NCBI RefSeq assembly: GCF_004114975.1
Contig: NZ_CP030051.1
Location: 4,774,001-4,838,000, forward strand
From: Bradyrhizobium guangdongense
Lineage (GTDB): Bacteria; Pseudomonadota; Alphaproteobacteria; Rhizobiales; Xanthobacteraceae
Length of the DNA stretch: 64,000 nucleotides
Direction: 5' to 3'
Part shown: positions 57,048 to 64,000 of the stretch, in pieces
How positions within the stretch are numbered: the stretch's first letter is position 1
Layout of the letters: each line of letters opens with the position of its first letter
Position numbers and translations under genes: made by a program
Notes under the pieces: generated by a model
Seen by the model: the letters and a program-made list of their open reading frames with translations, nothing else
What the model was told of the DNA's origin: nothing
Databases searched by the model: none

Positions 57048-58352
57048 ATGCTGCATCGCCGAGACCTCCTGAAGAGCGCCGCCGCCGTCGGGAGCACCGC
57101 GGTTTCAAGCCCGTTTCTGGCGCGCTCCGCACAGGCGCACGAAGTGACGCTGGACGTCCTCTATGCCTTCCCCGCCTTCGCGAAATTCCACGAGCCGATC
57201 GCCCAGGAATTCATGAAGCAGCGATCGGGCATCAAGGTCCAGTTCCGGGCCCCGGCGGCGAGCTATGACGAAGGTCATCAAACAATGCTGCGGCAGGCCG
57301 TCACCAACCAGCTCCCCGACGTCTATTATTCGGGTTACCATCTGCTCGCGGAGCTCGTGCGCACACTGGTGAAACGCAACCAGATCACGGAAGTCGCGCC
57401 CTTGCTGCAGAAGGAGGATGCCGCCTGGCGCAAGGCCAACTACTCCGACGGAATCCTGGCGCTCGGCGCGGTCGACGGCAATATCTACGGTCTCGCGTTC
57501 AATGCATCCCTGCCGGTCATCTATTTCAACACGCAGCTCGTGAAAGCGGCCGGCGGCGATCCCGACAAGATGCCCGACAATTGGCCCGGCATGATCGACC
57601 TGGCGGCCAACATCAAGGCCAAGGGCACCGATGTCGCCGGCATCGCCTACAACATCCATGATTGGCCGGACGACTGGCTGTTCCGCTCCCTGATCCTGCA
57701 GGGCGGCGGCCAGATGCTCGACGCATCGGAAACCGCTGCCGGTTTCGGCAACGAGACCGGGCTCAAGGCGCTCAGCCATTGCCGCAGATTCGTCGCTGAC
57801 GCCAAGATGCCATTGATCGATTGGGATTCCTCGCGCCAGCAGTTCATCGCCGGGAAGATCGGCATCTTCGCGGACACGCCGGCCCGGCTGCGCCAGGTCA
57901 CCGACCTGATCGGCGACAAGTTCACATTGCGAACCTGCACGTTCCCGATCGACGACAAGCAGAAGGGCGGACTGCCGACCGGCGGCAACGCGGCGATCAT
58001 CACGGCAAGGGACGCCGCAAAGCAGCAGGCCGCCTGGGAGTTCCTGAAGTTCGTGAGCGGACCTGAAGCGCAGAAGATCGTGGTCGAGACCACGGGCTAC
58101 ATGCCGACCAATCTGCGCGCCTCGGGGCCCGAATTCCTGGCCCCGTTCTACGAAAAGAACCCGAACTTCCGCACCGTTTCGCAGCAGATCGAGCGCGCGA
58201 AGCCTTGGCAGGGTTACCCCGGCGGGCAGTCCGTGAAGATATGGCGCACCCAGCGCGAGACTGTCCACGCCGTGATGCGCGGCGAGACCACCCCCGAGGC
58301 CGGGCTCGATCGCATGGTCAGGGAAAGCAACGCCTTGATGAAGAGCTCTTAA
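57048..58352 (+). CDS. ugpB: Extracellular solute-binding protein, UgpB-like
   Basis: 434 residues. The signal peptide contains a twin-arginine-like start (HRRDLLKSAAAVG) with cleavage after AQA. The mature part is a family 1 binding protein: VTLDVLYAFPAFAKFHEPIA, QLPDVYYSGYHLLAEL, NIYGLAFNASLPVIYFNTQL and GGLPTGGNAAIITARD. GGGGAG precedes the ATG. It lies 29 bp after ugpE. It resembles binding proteins for glycerol 3-phosphate and its diesters. Confidence 0.88.
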   Translation: MLHRRDLLKSAAAVGSTAVSSPFLARSAQAHEVTLDVLYAFPAFAKFHEPIAQEFMKQRSGIKVQFRAPAASYDEGHQTMLRQAVTNQLPDVYYSGYHLLAELVRTLVKRNQITEVAPLLQKEDAAWRKANYSDGILALGAVDGNIYGLAFNASLPVIYFNTQLVKAAGGDPDKMPDNWPGMIDLAANIKAKGTDVAGIAYNIHDWPDDWLFRSLILQGGGQMLDASETAAGFGNETGLKALSHCRRFVADAKMPLIDWDSSRQQFIAGKIGIFADTPARLRQVTDLIGDKFTLRTCTFPIDDKQKGGLPTGGNAAIITARDAAKQQAAWEFLKFVSGPEAQKIVVETTGYMPTNLRASGPEFLAPFYEKNPNFRTVSQQIERAKPWQGYPGGQSVKIWRTQRETVHAVMRGETTPEAGLDRMVRESNALMKSS

Positions 58353-58417
58353 GTACTGGATCATCGATTGCCGCAACGGCCACGTGCCGGCCGCAACGCT
58401 TCAGGAGACGGAATTAC

Positions 58418-60034
58418 GTGTTCATCATTGCCCAGCTGAGCGATCTCCATGTGCGATCGCGCGGCAAGCTCGCTTACGGCCACGTCGATACCAACGCGAT
58501 GTTTCACGACGCCATCGACGCGGTTGTGATGCTGGACCCGCGGCCTGATTGTGTCGTAGTCAGCGGCGACCTTACGGATAGCGGGCTCGCGGAGGAATAC
58601 GGGATCGTCGACGCCGGCCTCGCCAGGCTGCCGATGCCTGTGTTCGTCATTCCCGGCAACCACGATAACCGCGAACAGCTCGTCCGCTCGCTCCGGCCAC
58701 GCCACCATTATCTGCCGCCCGATGGCTTCATCAACTTCGTCGTGGACGATTTCCCGCTGCGGCTGATGTTCCTCGACAGCGTCGAAGCAGGACAAGGCCA
58801 CGGGACCTTCTGCGCGACGCGACAGCAATGGTTGCGCGACGCACTGGCGGCCGGGGGCGGCAAGCCGACGCTCGTGATCATTCATCACCCACCGTTCCTG
58901 GTCGGAGCCGACGGGATGGACGAGCTGCGCCTCATCGGGGCCGATCCGCTCGACGCAATTATCAAGGACCATCCCGAAATCGAACGCGTGCTGTGCGGCC
59001 ACTACCATCGCTCGATCACGACGCGCTATGCGGGCACGGTGGGCTATGTCGCCCCCGGCACGGCACATCAAGTGGCGCTCGACCTGCGACCCGGGCGCGC
59101 CAACCGCTTCATCATGGAGCCGCCCGGATTTGCCTTGCATTGCTGGCAGCCGGACATGGGCGTCAGCAGCCACGTGGTCCCGATCGGAAACTACGGGTGC
59201 TCGCTCGAATTCGTATCCGATCGCCAGCCCAGGACGGATCGAGATGACGGCCTTTCGACCCTGCTGGCCCGCGCGGACACGGTCGTCGACGAGGCCGCAG
59301 CCAAGCTGGTCGCGATGCAATTCTCGCCCCTGCACACCGAGCGCAAGGAAGGGCTCGACATCGTCACCGAGGCGGACCTCGCCTCCGAGGCGATCGTCGT
59401 CGCCGGCCTGAAGCGCCTGACGCCGGATGCCGGCATCCTGGCCGAGGAGAGCGGCGCAAGCCCGGGAGATCACGCCGCGCGCTGGATCATCGATCCGCTC
59501 GACGGGACGATCAACTACGCGCGCGGGCTGCCGTGGTTTTCCGTCACGGTCGCCTACGAGGTCGGCGGCGAGACCAAACTTGGCCTGATCGACGCGCCGA
59601 AGATTGGATTGAAGGCGCGCTACCTCGCCGGGGAAGGCGCGACGATCGACGGCGTGCCGGCCCGCGTCTCCTCGACGCGTTCGCTGTCGGATGCGGTCAT
59701 CTCCGTGATCCTGACCTCGCATTTCACGCCCGAGGAAGTCCGGCGGACGGCGCGTGTCATCGAACTGCTCGGCGAGGTGGTGCGCGGCGTGCGTATCGTC
59801 GTTTCGGGCGCCCTTGAGACGGCGATGGTGGCCTCGGGCCGCCTCGACGGCTTTGTCTCGCTGAAGGCCGACATCGTCTCGCACGCGGCCGCGATGCCAA
59901 TGGTGTGGGCCGGCGGCGGCAAGGTCACGACGCTGACTGGACGGCCGTGCCGCAACGAAGATCTCGACAAGATCACCTCCAACGGATTGATCCACGACGA
60001 GTTGCTGGCGCTTCTGCGCCAGGCGCTGCAATGA
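58418..60034 (+). CDS. Fusion protein: metallophosphodiesterase plus inositol-monophosphatase domain
   Basis: 538 residues in one uninterrupted frame. Residues 1-265 form a second GpdQ-like phosphodiesterase: D9-x-H11, GD51, N81-H82-D83, H156-H157 and GHYH (194-197). Residues 275-538 form an FIG/IMPase domain: EE 343-344, DPLDGT 359-364 with the metal ligands and threonine, and Asp485 of the last metal site. The tryptophan of the usual WDxAA motif is replaced (ADIVSHAAA). GTG start with AGGAG upstream. It follows the importer by 65 bp. The coupled activities would split a phosphodiester and then remove the remaining phosphate. The fusion may channel a substrate such as glycerophosphoinositol; this is inferred. 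Confidence 0.88.
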   Translation: MFIIAQLSDLHVRSRGKLAYGHVDTNAMFHDAIDAVVMLDPRPDCVVVSGDLTDSGLAEEYGIVDAGLARLPMPVFVIPGNHDNREQLVRSLRPRHHYLPPDGFINFVVDDFPLRLMFLDSVEAGQGHGTFCATRQQWLRDALAAGGGKPTLVIIHHPPFLVGADGMDELRLIGADPLDAIIKDHPEIERVLCGHYHRSITTRYAGTVGYVAPGTAHQVALDLRPGRANRFIMEPPGFALHCWQPDMGVSSHVVPIGNYGCSLEFVSDRQPRTDRDDGLSTLLARADTVVDEAAAKLVAMQFSPLHTERKEGLDIVTEADLASEAIVVAGLKRLTPDAGILAEESGASPGDHAARWIIDPLDGTINYARGLPWFSVTVAYEVGGETKLGLIDAPKIGLKARYLAGEGATIDGVPARVSSTRSLSDAVISVILTSHFTPEEVRRTARVIELLGEVVRGVRIVVSGALETAMVASGRLDGFVSLKADIVSHAAAMPMVWAGGGKVTTLTGRPCRNEDLDKITSNGLIHDELLALLRQALQ

Positions 60035-60041
60035 CGGAACG

Positions 60042-60419
60042 CTATCGCGGAAACAGCTTGTCGCGGATGTAGCGAGAGGTCGGGGTCAATCTGGCGCCGC
60101 GCGGCTTCCGCCAAACCGCGCGGTCGATCTCCTTCTTGTCGCCGACCTTCAGGCGCCCCGACACCTTCTTGGCCAGGAAGATCGCATCACTCATCCGCCG
60201 GCCGGTTCCGCCCTTCTTCGCCTTCACTTCCTTCCAGAGCTTCAACGGCCCGAGCTTCAGCTTGGGCAACTCCTCCTTGATCTCGCGTCGAAGGCAGCGC
60301 CTGTCGCTCTCGCCTGCCCGCCGTCTTCCCCCCGGAAACATCCAGAGCCCGTCGCGCCTGCGCCTCACCATCAGGACGCGGCCCTTTCTCGCGACGACGA
60401 GTTTGGATGATTTCGCCAT
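60042..60419 (-). CDS. Nudix hydrolase
   Basis: 125 residues. The Nudix box GX5EX7REUXEE is present (G-RRRAG-E, seven residues, REIKEEL) at about residues 28-50, with a short N-terminal strand before it. Such enzymes cleave nucleoside diphosphates linked to another moiety; small basic members also act on inositol polyphosphates (diadenosine and diphosphoinositol type). It starts 4 bp after the dehydrogenase stop, so both form an operon. Length and strongly basic ends are unusual but fit the DIPP-like subgroup; this is tentative. Confidence 0.8.
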   Translation of the reverse strand: MAKSSKLVVARKGRVLMVRRRRDGLWMFPGGRRRAGESDRRCLRREIKEELPKLKLGPLKLWKEVKAKKGGTGRRMSDAIFLAKKVSGRLKVGDKKEIDRAVWRKPRGARLTPTSRYIRDKLFPR

Positions 60420-60423
60420 GGCC

Positions 60424-61443
60424 TTACGGGCAGATGATCGCCTTGATGATTCCGTCGCGCCGCGCGACCTGCTGCTCGAACGCGGCAGGCGTCTGGTCGA
60501 GCGAGAAGCTATGGGTCGCCAGCGGCGCGAGCTTGACCTGCCCAGACTGCGCGAGGGCGATGGCGCGCGGATAGACCTCAGGCATGCGGCGTGAAAACTT
60601 GATCGACAACCCCTTCCGGCGCGACTCCGCGCCGCTGAGGACATACTGGTTGTTCTCGGGAATGCCGACCAGAACGACCCGGCCGCCGATGCGCGCACAG
60701 CGTGCGGCATGCTCGAAGCCGTGCGAGGAGTCGGTCGCTTCGATGACGAGATCGACGCCGCGGCCTTCGGTGGCTTCACCGACCTCGGCGAAGCTGCGGC
60801 AGGCAACATCCGCACCGAGGTCGCACGCCAGTGCCGTGCGCTGCTCGACGGGGTCGATCGCGATGATCTTGCCGCTACCCGCGAGCCGCGCCAGCTGCAC
60901 CAGCAGCAGTCCCACCGGCCCGCAGCCGAGCACCGCCACGGTCTCCTGAAGCCGCGGTCGCGCCAGATCCATGGCATGGATCGCGACACCGAGCGTCTCC
61001 AGGATCGCCGCGCCGGCGGGATCGATGCTGTCAGGCACCATATGCACGGCGGATTTCGGCACGCAGACGAATTCGGCCATTGCCCCGTTGTGAGGCGCGT
61101 AGCCCAGAAATTTTACATTTGGGCAGAGATTGGTGTGACCGCGGTGGCACCATTCGCAATGGCCGCAGGGAATGGACGGATCGACCGCCACCAGCGCCTC
61201 GGCCGAGAACCCCGCCTTGCGGGCCGAGTCCGGCGTCAGGACGCCGGAGAATTCATGTCCCAGGACGAACGGCCTGACTTGCGTCGGGCCCGTCGTTCCG
61301 CCCTCAAGATAGGAGTGCAGGTCGCTGCCGCAGACACCGACCGCCTTGACGCGAATGATGAGCTCGTCATCCGCGAGCGGCCTCGGCTCGGGAATATCGA
61401 GGACGCGGATATCACGAATGTCCTGGAGCACCGCAGCGCGCAT
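60424..61443 (-). CDS. Zinc-dependent medium-chain alcohol dehydrogenase (sorbitol/threonine dehydrogenase type)
   Basis: 339 residues. Catalytic zinc ligands Cys38 (GVCGSD) and His62-Glu63 (GHE), and structural zinc cysteines 93, 96, 99 and 107 in CGHCEWCHRGHTNLC. NAD-binding motif VLGCGPVGLLLVQLA. ATG 61443 with AGAGGGA upstream is preferred to the open frame to 61506. It probably oxidises a polyol released by the adjacent operon, such as inositol, glycerol or a sugar alcohol. A palindromic site lies 37 bp upstream. Confidence 0.88.
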   Translation of the reverse strand: MRAAVLQDIRDIRVLDIPEPRPLADDELIIRVKAVGVCGSDLHSYLEGGTTGPTQVRPFVLGHEFSGVLTPDSARKAGFSAEALVAVDPSIPCGHCEWCHRGHTNLCPNVKFLGYAPHNGAMAEFVCVPKSAVHMVPDSIDPAGAAILETLGVAIHAMDLARPRLQETVAVLGCGPVGLLLVQLARLAGSGKIIAIDPVEQRTALACDLGADVACRSFAEVGEATEGRGVDLVIEATDSSHGFEHAARCARIGGRVVLVGIPENNQYVLSGAESRRKGLSIKFSRRMPEVYPRAIALAQSGQVKLAPLATHSFSLDQTPAAFEQQVARRDGIIKAIICP

Positions 61444-61479
61444 GTCGAAGCATTCCCTCTGAGTAATTGTCTCCGTTAT

Positions 61480-61493
61480 ATTACATATGTAAT
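61480..61493. promoter_or_regulatory. Perfect 14-bp palindrome, putative operator of dehydrogenase operon
   Basis: ATTACATATGTAAT is a perfect inverted repeat at 37-50 bp upstream of the dehydrogenase start and about 100 bp from the end of the SorC-type regulator gene. Position fits a repressor site over the promoter. The regulator that binds it is not proven. Confidence 0.5.
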
Positions 61494-61594
61494 CATCAGG
61501 TGACAAATGCTTTCCACTGGCTCACGGCGCACGTGCGTGGCCATCGCGCTCCCGGTACCGAAGGCGCGCTCCCCTCTACGCTACGGAAATGCCG

Positions 61595-62542
61595 CTATTT
61601 CTGCTTGTCGAACAGCTTCAGCGCGGCGACGGCGGTGTTCTCGTCCGTCACCAGCACCTTGCCGATCCGGCCGCGCAACACCGCCGCGATGATCGGGGCC
61701 TTGTTCAGCCCCCCGGCGATCAGCATCGAGGTCGGCACGCGCGCCAGCTTTTCCAGCGGCATCGCAATGGCGCGACTGTTGATGCCGTGATCGATGGGCC
61801 GGCCGGCCTTGTCGAGGAATTGCGCCAGCACGTCGCCGACGGCGCCCGCCGCCCGCAGCTGCTCGGCACGCACGTCCGGCGGCAGTCCATGCCGCATCAA
61901 GAGCGAGCGCGGCGTCAAATCTCCCATGCTGAGCAGCGCCAGATCGATCTTCTCGACGCTGTTCAGCACCTCCTGATAGACCTCCTGGGCCAGGAAGGTG
62001 TCGCGGGAGCGGCGGCTGCTGACGAAAATCGGCGCCGCCAGATAGCTGCACTGGGCGTGCAGCCGGTGCGCGAGCTCGCCAGCGATTTCGAAGGTGTTGA
62101 GCTCCAGCCCGCGCGACAGGCCGCCCATCATCGAGACGATCGAGAGATCAGGATAGTCCGCCGGCGTGACGTAACGGATAGTCTCGCGCAAGGTCGCCCC
62201 CCAGCCGATCCCGATGATGCGCGGGCGCTTCTGCTCGAGGAATTTGGACAAATAGGCTCCCGCCGCCATCCCGATCAGGCTGCCGGTCTGCTCGGGATTC
62301 TCCGGGCTCGGAATGACGACGACATCCTCGAGGCCGCATTCGCGGCGCAGGCGGTGCTCCAGTTCCGTGCAACTCGCAAAGGCGGAGTTGAGGCGGATAT
62401 TGACGATGCCGGTCTGCCGGGCATCCGAAAGCATGCGGTTGACGCGGGCGCGGGTCAGCCCCAGCCGCTCGCCGATCTCGGCCTGGGTCAGATTCTCCAT
62501 GTAGTAGAGCCAGGCGACCCGCAGGATGGTTTGATCAGTCAC
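61595..62542 (-). CDS. SorC/DeoR-type sugar-binding transcriptional regulator
   Basis: 315 residues. N-terminal HTH (ENLTQAEIGERLGLTRARVN) and the SorC sugar-binding domain with NagB-like fold (IIGIGWGATLRETI, IDLALLSMGDL, GGLNKAPIIAAVLRGRIGKV). Family members bind phosphorylated sugars or polyols and usually repress nearby catabolic genes. It is transcribed in the same direction as the dehydrogenase and Nudix genes, and toward the importer operon on the other strand. Confidence 0.9.
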   Translation of the reverse strand: MTDQTILRVAWLYYMENLTQAEIGERLGLTRARVNRMLSDARQTGIVNIRLNSAFASCTELEHRLRRECGLEDVVVIPSPENPEQTGSLIGMAAGAYLSKFLEQKRPRIIGIGWGATLRETIRYVTPADYPDLSIVSMMGGLSRGLELNTFEIAGELAHRLHAQCSYLAAPIFVSSRRSRDTFLAQEVYQEVLNSVEKIDLALLSMGDLTPRSLLMRHGLPPDVRAEQLRAAGAVGDVLAQFLDKAGRPIDHGINSRAIAMPLEKLARVPTSMLIAGGLNKAPIIAAVLRGRIGKVLVTDENTAVAALKLFDKQK

Positions 62543-62639
62543 GGCGCAGTCCCCAGCAGCGGCCTCGAAACAAGGTCGGACGTCGGAGCATTTGAGGCGA
62601 TCTTTCGTTGGCCGTCAAATCGGCGCCCTGCGGAGATCG

Positions 62640-64000
62640 TCATGCGGCCTTCGCGCCCGGCACGCCGTCCTCGACTACGAAGCTCGTCAGCCGCTGCACG
62701 GCGCTGCCGGCGTCCTTGACGTGGTCGAGGGCCTCGAATCCCACGGTGCAATGCCGGGCGTCGAGCTCGACCGTCGCATAGCCGCGCTTGTCGCCACGCG
62801 CATAGATGAGGTGCGGATTCTCCGCCAGCGCCTTGCGGACTCCGGCTTCGCTCGGCCCGTCCGAGGTGATCGAGGTGCCGACGAACTCGGTCGCAATGGT
62901 CGGCCCGTCCGGCCGGGCGAAGTCCTGCTTCAGATCGGCGGTGAAGAAGGCGTGGCGGTCGCCGCCGATCACGATCGGATTGCGCCGTCGCTGCGCCACG
63001 AGCGAATCAAGTAGCCGGCGGCGGGCATTGGGATAGCCGTCCCAGCCGTCCATCCAGAAACGCGCGCCGTCATCCCCTTCCCGCTTGTCCTGTGCCATCA
63101 AGGTCTGCTGCGCGACGATGGTCCATCGGCCGCGGCAGTCGCGCAGGCGCGCATCGAGCCATCGTTCCTGTTCGCGGCCCAGCATCGTTCGCGCTTCGTC
63201 CGTCCGGTCCGCGCAGTCCGTCACCCAAGTCGGCCGTCCGCCTCCGACACAGGCCGACGCCGAGCGATATTGCCGGTCGTCGAGCAGCAGCACGTCGAGC
63301 ATCTCGCCGAAACGATAGTGCTCGTAGATCGTGGCCTCGGCCCCCCGTGGCTGCGCCGAGGGCGGCAACGGCATGTGCTCGTAATAGGCCTGATAGGCTG
63401 CCGCACGGATCTTCAGGAACTGAGCGGCATCGCCCACCGTGTAGGAACGATCATTGGCATAATCGTCCATCACCTCGTGGTCGTCCCAGACCGACAGCCA
63501 GGGAAAGGCGGCGTGCGCCGCCTGCAGATCGCGATCGCCCTTGTAGAGCGCGTAGCGGTTGCGGAATTCATCGAGTGTCGTCGGAATTCCGACGACGTGC
63601 TGGCGGACGTGGCGCGATCCCCAGGACTTCTCATAGATGTAGTCACCGAGATGCACGACGAGGTCGAGATCGCGCGCGGCCATGTCGCGATAGGCTGCAA
63701 AATAGCCCTGCTCGTATTGCTGGCACGATGCGAAAGCAAAGCGGAAAGGCCGTTCCGACCCCGCCGGCGCGGTGCGCGTTCGTCCGACCGGGCTGAACGC
63801 CGGACCGGCGCGGAAGCGGTACCAATAGACGCGATCCGGCAGCAAGCCCGTCGCCTCGGCATGCACCGAATGCGCAAGCTCGGCGCTCGTCCGCACGATG
63901 CCGTGGGAGGCGATGCGCGCGAACGCCTCATCCTCCGCGACCTGCCATTCGACCTCGACCGGTGCATCCCTCATGCCGCCGCCGTCGAGCGGTTGCGGCG
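62640..64000 (-). CDS. phoD: PhoD-family alkaline phosphatase/phosphodiesterase (partial, runs off right edge)
   Basis: At least 453 residues are visible; the frame is open past 64000 and its visible part (PQPLDGGGM and then VEVEWQVAED) is typical of a mid-N-terminal PhoD segment. The Tat signal is therefore beyond the window. Motifs: FASCQQYEQGYF with the nucleophile Cys/metal region, VVHLGDYIYE, SVWDDHEVMDDYAND, and GGDRHAFFTADL. PhoD enzymes release phosphate from mono- and diesters in the periplasm using Ca and Fe. It fits the phosphoester theme of this cluster. Confidence 0.9.
   Translation of the reverse strand, partial: PQPLDGGGMRDAPVEVEWQVAEDEAFARIASHGIVRTSAELAHSVHAEATGLLPDRVYWYRFRAGPAFSPVGRTRTAPAGSERPFRFAFASCQQYEQGYFAAYRDMAARDLDLVVHLGDYIYEKSWGSRHVRQHVVGIPTTLDEFRNRYALYKGDRDLQAAHAAFPWLSVWDDHEVMDDYANDRSYTVGDAAQFLKIRAAAYQAYYEHMPLPPSAQPRGAEATIYEHYRFGEMLDVLLLDDRQYRSASACVGGGRPTWVTDCADRTDEARTMLGREQERWLDARLRDCRGRWTIVAQQTLMAQDKREGDDGARFWMDGWDGYPNARRRLLDSLVAQRRRNPIVIGGDRHAFFTADLKQDFARPDGPTIATEFVGTSITSDGPSEAGVRKALAENPHLIYARGDKRGYATVELDARHCTVGFEALDHVKDAGSAVQRLTSFVVEDGVPGAKAA

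Noticed and set aside
58361..60031. 556-codon minus-strand frame opposite the fusion phosphatase
   Set aside because: Shadow of the fusion gene. The plus strand carries all metal-binding motifs.

Overview
The window looks like a chromosomal segment of a Bradyrhizobium-type alphaproteobacterium. It is GC-rich and carries the 14-codon rreB small mRNA with a 17-nt extended Shine-Dalgarno, known from Bradyrhizobiaceae. Other typical content includes a DUF2934 protein, an IS21-type element and an accessory island beside a tRNA-Tyr fragment. Genus is inferred from gene content; I ran no database search.

Layout. 1-12.1 kb is core-like: the end of a sugar ABC importer operon (xylulokinase, ATPase), tRNA-Gly(TCC), rreB, a hybrid histidine kinase divergent from a periplasmic binding protein, YciI and TMEM175-like proteins, a UvrD/Rep helicase, a quinone-oxidoreductase-like protein and a luciferase-like monooxygenase. 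At 12.2-13.1 kb two copies of a tRNA-Tyr 3' half flank a gene-poor stretch. They are followed by integrase-type repeats, a P4-like tyrosine recombinase and an AAA ATPase; I read this as the left edge of an integrated island. No intact tRNA-Tyr was found further right, so the other edge is unknown.

13-53 kb is accessory and partly decayed. It holds an IS21-family element, a broken ZIP permease, a membrane-anchored protein with a sigma-70 region 1.1 domain, and a three-subunit periplasmic dehydrogenase (Tat gamma subunit, GMC flavoprotein, triheme cytochrome c). It also has a divergent CaCA exchanger with an AI-2E permease, an orphan sensory-rhodopsin-transducer homologue, a Crp/Fnr regulator, an MFS permease, opgG-opgH for periplasmic glucans, and several gene remnants. 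Between 37.8 and 43.2 kb lies a duplicated regulatory module: two paralogous AraC regulators, a third AraC, and a catalase-fold protein that appears to lack the distal histidine. Three promoters share a direct repeat with 20-bp period and a fixed distance to a -10-like box. A second 28-bp motif precedes three genes. A plus-strand run follows (43.2-51.6 kb): NADH dehydrogenase-like flavoprotein, metallo-beta-lactamase fold hydrolase, acetoacetate decarboxylase, patatin lipase, 3-hydroxybutyrate dehydrogenase and an EmrAB-type efflux pair.

53.2-64 kb holds the most interesting unit. A six-gene operon encodes a GpdQ-like phosphodiesterase, a complete Ugp-type ABC importer and a single protein fusing a second metallophosphodiesterase to an inositol-monophosphatase domain. 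On the opposite strand sit an alcohol dehydrogenase with a palindromic upstream site, a Nudix hydrolase, a SorC-type sugar-phosphate-sensing repressor and a PhoD-type phosphatase. Taken together this suggests import and stepwise dephosphorylation of a phosphodiester of glycerol and a polyol such as glycerophosphoinositol. The substrate is an inference.
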